Origin: a virus | Virus record (IMG/VR): IMGVR_UViG_3300042359_000026 | Location: 1 to 27,321 of that record | Reading direction: 5' to 3' (one strand) | Length of the DNA: 27,321 bases | In this document: piece by piece, positions 23,615-27,321 of the stretch | Numbering within the stretch: the first letter of the stretch is position 1 | How the letters are laid out: each line of letters starts with the position of its first letter | Position numbers and translations under genes: made by a program | The notes under the pieces: model-generated | Database searches by the model: none | What the model saw: the letters and a program-made list of their open reading frames with translations, nothing else | Told to the model about the DNA's origin: nothing

Positions 23615-24598
23615 TTACTCATCGTCCCAATCAGCAACGATGTCGGCCAGCTTGTTCTTCTTAGCTGGGGCGGCTTCCACTTTGGCGGGAGCTTTACGGA
23701 CTTCTGGCTCCTCTTCAGCCTCCACCTCAACAGCCTTGGTTTTCTTGGGCTTGGCGGCTTTGACTTCAGCCATAGCTTCGGCCTCGTCTTCGTCCAGCAT
23801 CTCACCCATAGGCTTAGCCGCAGGGCGCTTGCCTTCAATAGCCAATGGAGCAGGGGCAGTAACGCCATCCACAGCGGCAGGGGTTGAAGACACAGCCTTC
23901 TCAGCATCCTTGGATGTGCTTTGTGTCTGCACAATCTCGTACTCGTCATCAGTCAACCAACGCACAGGGGCGAAGATCAGCTTGGGTGACTCAGCCTTGG
24001 TGTCAAACTTCATACGGGTCACGATGGAGTCCAAGTTAACAGGAGGGGTCTGAGCCGCCATAGCACGGGCGTAGGCTTGCAAGGGGCGCTTGTCGCCTTC
24101 TTCTTTGCCGAAGATGGATGTGGCTGGCAGGGTTACCTGCAATACATCGCCTTCAGGGTTGTTAGCCAAGACCACAGCCAAGCGCTGTTGATAACGGCAA
24201 GCGCGGCTGTTGCCGTTGCCTGACCCAGCGATATTCTGTGGGCAAGCGGCACAGCTAGAAGCCTGCGGGTTCCTCACGCCTGCATCAGGCTTGTCACCAT
24301 CACCAGAGGTGCAGTCAGGGGGTGCAGCCGCCGCGTCCTTGTCGTAGGAGCCTGCGTAGAAGATACGGCTGACCTTGGGGGCAGCTTTGACCACGATCAC
24401 ATCCAAGAAGCGCTCATCGATAGCCGCTACTTCTTTACCGCCAGCAAGCAAGCGGAACACGCCACCCTTGATAGAGACGCGCTTCATGCCGCCACCAGTG
24501 GGTACACCACCAGCCAAGGCCAAAGTAGTTGCTGAGAGAGCCGCGTTCTTAGCGAAGGCTGGCACGTTTGAAGGGTTGAACATTGCAATATTGCTCAT
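23615..24598 (-). CDS. Putative ssDNA-binding protein with Cys4 cluster and acidic tail
   Basis: This 327-aa protein has an ATG preceded by GGA (AAATGGAAATCAA). The N-terminal about 200 residues look beta-rich (MKRVSIKGGVFRLL, FLDVIVVKAAPKVSRIFYAGSY), with four cysteines C96, C116, C119 and C134 (NPQASSCAACPQN, SRACRYQQRL) in a pattern fit for zinc binding. From about 240 on it is an unstructured Ala/Pro/Lys/Glu-rich tail ending ADIVADWDDE. An acidic tip is typical of SSB-like proteins, which use it to recruit partners. It lies in the replication operon next to primase and nuclease genes. The protein family is common in phages but usually left unnamed. The SSB role rests on composition and context. 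Confidence 0.65.
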   Translation of the reverse strand: MSNIAMFNPSNVPAFAKNAALSATTLALAGGVPTGGGMKRVSIKGGVFRLLAGGKEVAAIDERFLDVIVVKAAPKVSRIFYAGSYDKDAAAAPPDCTSGDGDKPDAGVRNPQASSCAACPQNIAGSGNGNSRACRYQQRLAVVLANNPEGDVLQVTLPATSIFGKEEGDKRPLQAYARAMAAQTPPVNLDSIVTRMKFDTKAESPKLIFAPVRWLTDDEYEIVQTQSTSKDAEKAVSSTPAAVDGVTAPAPLAIEGKRPAAKPMGEMLDEDEAEAMAEVKAAKPKKTKAVEVEAEEEPEVRKAPAKVEAAPAKKNKLADIVADWDDE

Positions 24599-24609
24599 TT
24601 GATTTCCAT

Positions 24610-25011
24610 TTAAGTTGGTTTACGTACAGAGATGTCATACTCAGAGGCTGAGTTGAGTCCGGGCGGTACGACCCCGGGGTTTTCTTCCAAGAACTGCTTC
24701 ATGTTGGTCTGTGCGATGCGCTTCTCCAAGAGCTCAATAGCTTCGTGGGCTATGACGAACTTCTTAAATTCGTCCCAGTCTTGGGTGGAGTAACGCGTCT
24801 TTACAGACAGCACGACAGTGCCCTCGGTAGTGCGTACAGATGTGACGCCCATCGTCTTCATCTGGTCTTTCATTGCGTTCTTGATCTCGTCCTGTTGCGC
24901 CTTGAGTACTTCGACTTGCGTGTCGTACTCTTGGGTTAGGTCGGCAATCTTGCTACGCAGTTTGCGGTAGATTTTTGCTAGTTTGTCTAGCGGTACTAAG
25001 TCTTCTGACAC
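24610..25011 (-). CDS. Conserved coiled-coil phage protein of the replication module
   Basis: This 133-aa protein starts at a GTG at 25011, with AGGAG about 7 nt upstream, which decides the start. Residues 1-50 form a charged coiled coil (LAKIYRKLRSKIADLTQEYD). A compact domain follows with GTVVLSVKTRYSTQDWDEFKKF and a C-terminal block EENPGVVPPGLNSASEYDISVR that recurs in many phage proteins of this size. No enzymatic residues are seen. The gene ends 12 nt before the ssDNA-binding-like gene, so the two are co-transcribed and perhaps work together. The function is unknown to me. Confidence 0.72.
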   Translation of the reverse strand: MSEDLVPLDKLAKIYRKLRSKIADLTQEYDTQVEVLKAQQDEIKNAMKDQMKTMGVTSVRTTEGTVVLSVKTRYSTQDWDEFKKFVIAHEAIELLEKRIAQTNMKQFLEENPGVVPPGLNSASEYDISVRKPT

Positions 25012-25047
25012 TTGCTTCTCCTGTTTAATTATTGTCTAAGGTTGGAC

Positions 25048-25075
25048 AGTTTACATGTAATTCAATCGCTTGCAA
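25048..25075 (-). promoter_or_regulatory. Candidate sigma70-like promoter with 10-bp palindrome
   Basis: On the leftward strand TTGCAA (25075-25070) is followed by a 16-nt spacer and TAAACT (25053-25048), about 37 nt upstream of the GTG at 25011. The palindrome TTACATGTAA (25051-25060) overlaps the -10 region and could be an operator. This lies in the longest gap of the leftward operon (71 nt). Both matches are imperfect, so the call is weak. Confidence 0.3.
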
Positions 25076-25082
25076 CCCCCTT

Positions 25083-26642
25083 TCATGATTTAATTTCAGT
25101 CTCGAACATGTCGGTCAAAAGTAAGTTATCGCTAACTTTCCCTGCCAACGCACTAAACATCTTCTTCTCGATAGCGCTACCCTGAATGTGGATCACAGTA
25201 ACTTTATCTGAGTCCTGCCCCTTGCGGTCAGCACGGGCACAGCACTGGATGTACTGCTCCACGCTCATGAGTGGCCCATAGAACACCACAGTATCAGCGG
25301 CAGTCAGCGTGATGCCGTGCGCAGATGCCGCGGGTTGCATGACCAACACCCTAGGGTCAGCCTCAGTCTGGAAGCGATTGATCGTTTGCCCACGCTTGCT
25401 AGGCGTTACATCCCCATGGATGCACTCATTGACAATGCCCTTCTTGGTAAGGTACGTGCTGATGGTGTCGATGGTGCTTCGGAACAAAGCAAAGATGATG
25501 ACCTTGCGATCAGTCTCCTCCAGTATCTCCTCCAGCACAGCCAAGCGAGGCGCTGAGTCAAACTCAACAACTTCCTTGTCGTCTGTGTAGGCCGCGCCAC
25601 AACTGATCTGCAAGAGCTTGGACACACCGGCTGCAGCGTTAACTGCCGTGATGGTCTCGCCTGCGGCTTGCACCAGCATGCGCTCCTTGAGCATGTTGTA
25701 GTACTTGGCTTGCTGTGGGGTCAACTGCACCTCACGCGTCATGGTAATGACAGGGGGTAAGTCTAGGCACTGTGCTTTGGTGTAGCGTATCGCTGGCTGG
25801 AGAGCCTCGTGTACCTTGTCCTTGGCATCATGCTTTGGCGCCCACTTGAACAGCGTGATCTTGTTCATCACCTTGTCTCGCCATGCAGTAAAGAACTTTG
25901 GCACGCCATCAGGGTTAACCAACTTAGCCAAGCCGTAAGCATCGACAGGCGACTGCGAAGCAGGCGTGCCCGTCATCATCCACAGGTATGTGGTTGGCGT
26001 AAGGATTGAGTTAAGCGACTTCCATCTGCGTGTCGTGGGTGTCTTGTATGCGTTGGCTTCGTCAACAATCACAAGGTCAAAGCGGCCATCGTTAACAACC
26101 TCATTGGCGATCAAGTTAAGACCTTCGTAATTCGTGATTACAATTTCGTAATCTCGCTGAATCATCTCGATGCGCCGACTAGCCTGAGCATGATGCGCGA
26201 TAACGGCAGAGCGATGAATGATGCTATTGTTGATGTCGCCCATCCATGCACTGTGCATGATGGACAAGGGGCACAGGATCAGAACCCTTCGCACCTTCTT
26301 GAGTTTCATCAAGTAGTCAGCCGCCCATAGAGCAGATAGCGTCTTGCCAGTGCCGGGTTCGGAGAACACGAATGCTCTCCTGTACAGCGTCAAGAACGCA
26401 GCAGTCTCTATCTGGTGAGCCATGGGTGTGTAACGCCCCGGCCAGTCATAGCGCCTAGTGATAGGCGATGGCACATCCTTAACACCTAGGTTACGCAAGA
26501 CCCGCGCTTCATCAAGACCCCAGTACACAGCAACGTCGTAGCCTCCGTCTGCACGAAGCATGGCTTTGCTCTTAGGGATGATTGAGTATTTGTGCGGGTT
26601 CCTTGTTCGTAAGATAAGTGCTCTGTCTTCTACAATTTCCAT
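25083..26642 (-). CDS. SNF2-like superfamily 2 DNA helicase/translocase
   Basis: This 519-aa protein has GGAG 5 nt before its ATG. Superfamily 2 motifs appear in order: Q-like YTPMAHQIE (71-79), Walker A SEPGTGKT (94-101), Ia LILCPLSIMH (121-130), motif II DEAN (194-197), motif III TGTP (224-227), IV VIIFALFRST (381-390), V MQPAASAHGITLTAAD (435-450), and VI QCCARADRKGQ (466-476). Motifs V and VI and the order match SNF2-type translocases, common in phage replication modules. It probably remodels forks or recombination intermediates using ATP. Motif II ends in Asn where DEAH is usual in this group. It follows the HNH gene by 14 nt. Confidence 0.9.
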   Translation of the reverse strand: MEIVEDRALILRTRNPHKYSIIPKSKAMLRADGGYDVAVYWGLDEARVLRNLGVKDVPSPITRRYDWPGRYTPMAHQIETAAFLTLYRRAFVFSEPGTGKTLSALWAADYLMKLKKVRRVLILCPLSIMHSAWMGDINNSIIHRSAVIAHHAQASRRIEMIQRDYEIVITNYEGLNLIANEVVNDGRFDLVIVDEANAYKTPTTRRWKSLNSILTPTTYLWMMTGTPASQSPVDAYGLAKLVNPDGVPKFFTAWRDKVMNKITLFKWAPKHDAKDKVHEALQPAIRYTKAQCLDLPPVITMTREVQLTPQQAKYYNMLKERMLVQAAGETITAVNAAAGVSKLLQISCGAAYTDDKEVVEFDSAPRLAVLEEILEETDRKVIIFALFRSTIDTISTYLTKKGIVNECIHGDVTPSKRGQTINRFQTEADPRVLVMQPAASAHGITLTAADTVVFYGPLMSVEQYIQCCARADRKGQDSDKVTVIHIQGSAIEKKMFSALAGKVSDNLLLTDMFETEIKS

Positions 26643-26656
26643 TGCTTCTCCGAGGA

Positions 26657-26890
26657 TTATTTATTGTCTGCTCTGTTGGCAGATTTGCTACGCATACGCA
26701 AGTTACCTTTGGCTGATGTGCCACCTGCGCGCATGGGCTTGATGTGATCCACATCTTTGCCGTCACCCTTGGTGGCCGACCCCGTCTTCTCCATCATGCG
26801 ACGAGCCTTAACGCGCTCTGCTCGCTTCTTGATCTGATCGGGTTTGCCTTGGTAATTAGCGTACTCTGACGAATAGTTTCTTGTGGCCAT
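26657..26890 (-). CDS. Small HNH endonuclease-like protein
   Basis: This 77-aa protein has AGGA 7 nt before its ATG. After a Lys/Arg-rich N-terminus (KKRAERVKARRM) it carries the minimal HNH pattern: DVDHIKP (D48, H49), GNLR (N63) and SKSANRADNK (N72). There are no cysteine pairs, so no zinc ribbon. Proteins of this size in phages are either nicking endonucleases or accessory factors. It sits between the PD-(D/E)XK nuclease gene (8 nt upstream) and the SF2 helicase gene, so a role in DNA processing during replication or recombination fits. It shows no sign of being a homing insertion. Confidence 0.8.
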   Translation of the reverse strand: MATRNYSSEYANYQGKPDQIKKRAERVKARRMMEKTGSATKGDGKDVDHIKPMRAGGTSAKGNLRMRSKSANRADNK

Positions 26891-26898
26891 GACTGTTC

Positions 26899-27321
26899 CT
26901 AATGCTTAGGGTTGAACTCGCATCCGGTGACCTGACACCATCCGCAAAGTGGGGTTTGATTGGGGTTCCATACCTCGTTCTCGAAGCATGCTTCAAGACG
27001 CGCAGTACGCTCACGATACTTCCACCAGAAGGCTTCAGACTGATCGCGTGTCATCTGCATCTTGACCATATCATTTTTCACAATGAACAGCAACGCTGAG
27101 TTAACCTTACGTATGTGTGGGAAGTGCTGGAACACCATGAGCGACATCAATACAAGCTGATCCCTGTCGGGGTACTTGTTGTTGCCGGTCTTCCAGTCTC
27201 CCACCCATGCCGTAAGGTTCTCATCGTCAACGATCAGAATGTCAGCGATGCCCCGCACCCAAACATCAGGCGCTTTCCAGTTAGTAGGCGTACGGTCAGC
27301 GCGTAGCGCCATCTCATACTC
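26899..27321 (-). CDS. Cas4/RecB-like PD-(D/E)XK nuclease, C-terminal part (cut by window edge)
   Basis: The frame stays open to the right edge: E-Y-E precede the first visible Met at 27312, so that Met need not be the start. The visible part has VRGIADILIVDDENLTAWVGDWKTG, the metal-binding D...DxK core of the PD-(D/E)XK fold. It then has YPDRDQLVLMSLMVFQHFP, the motif with Q that is typical of RecB/Cas4-like exonucleases. The end, WNPNQTPLCGWCQVTGCEFNP, holds a Cys triplet (C-x2-C-x4-C). In Cas4/AddB-type enzymes three C-terminal Cys plus one N-terminal Cys hold an Fe-S cluster; the N-terminal one would lie outside the window. It is probably a 5' or 3' exonuclease for phage recombination. 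Confidence 0.82.
   Translation of the reverse strand, partial: EYEMALRADRTPTNWKAPDVWVRGIADILIVDDENLTAWVGDWKTGNNKYPDRDQLVLMSLMVFQHFPHIRKVNSALLFIVKNDMVKMQMTRDQSEAFWWKYRERTARLEACFENEVWNPNQTPLCGWCQVTGCEFNPKH

Noticed and set aside
23580-24053. 157-aa rightward ORF opposite the ssDNA-binding-like gene
   Set aside because: Its Ser/Ala-rich low complexity mirrors the Lys/Ala/Glu-rich tail on the other strand. It begins in the terminator hairpin region and has no ribosome site.
26657-26890. HNH gene as a homing endonuclease insertion
   Set aside because: It is short, tightly spaced in the operon with its own ribosome site, and does not interrupt another gene.
1-27321. tRNA genes, insertion sequences, integrase or attachment sites
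   Set aside because: No cloverleaf-like sequence, transposase, integrase or flanking direct repeats were recognised by eye in the window.

Overview
This window is part of a tailed double-stranded DNA bacteriophage genome. It is compact, with gaps mostly under 80 bases, Shine-Dalgarno sites often overlapping the previous stop codon, and no bacterial housekeeping genes. The gene set suggests a podovirus-like phage or prophage of a Gram-negative host: a GH24-type lysozyme, a P22 gp10-like tail or hub protein, low-complexity virion proteins, one giant 'polyvalent' protein, and an AEP primase fused to an ATPase. Neither host nor phage genus can be fixed from sequence alone. No terminase, portal, capsid or DNA polymerase gene lies in the window.

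The layout is two converging arms. The rightward arm (1 to about 20.1 kb) is late and structural. It holds the end of an endolysin gene, a 700-aa tail or hub protein, a 90-aa protein, and three consecutive virion proteins of 1131, 368 and 617 aa. These three are repetitive or rich in Q/A/G and share short glycine-pair motifs. A strong intrinsic terminator follows at about 9.05 kb, then a single 11-kb gene for a 3672-aa protein. The leftward arm (27.3 kb down to 20.24 kb) is the replication and recombination module. In transcription order it encodes a Cas4/RecB-like PD-(D/E)XK nuclease (cut by the window edge), a small HNH protein, an SNF2-like SF2 helicase, a coiled-coil conserved phage protein, an ssDNA-binding-like protein with a Cys cluster and acidic tail, a small HTH protein, a tiny protein ending in a sliding-clamp-binding motif, and a 964-aa primase-ATPase fusion. 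The arms meet at 20.11-20.24 kb, where there is a perfect 24-nt palindrome and a terminator hairpin.

The giant protein is the most interesting object. I read it as an ejected or internal virion protein of the large polyvalent class. It has an N-terminal Gly/Ala-rich hydrophobic zone, long coiled coils, an AT-hook-like motif, an HEGTH zinc-peptidase motif, and a conserved C-terminal part with a membrane-like helix. Between the peptidase and the C-terminal part lies a module of about 820 residues with markedly lower GC. It carries a PcfJ-like 'SWCTG' domain followed by solenoid-like repeats, and it looks like a recently acquired cassette. Four short motifs resembling beta-clamp-binding peptides are scattered through its linkers.
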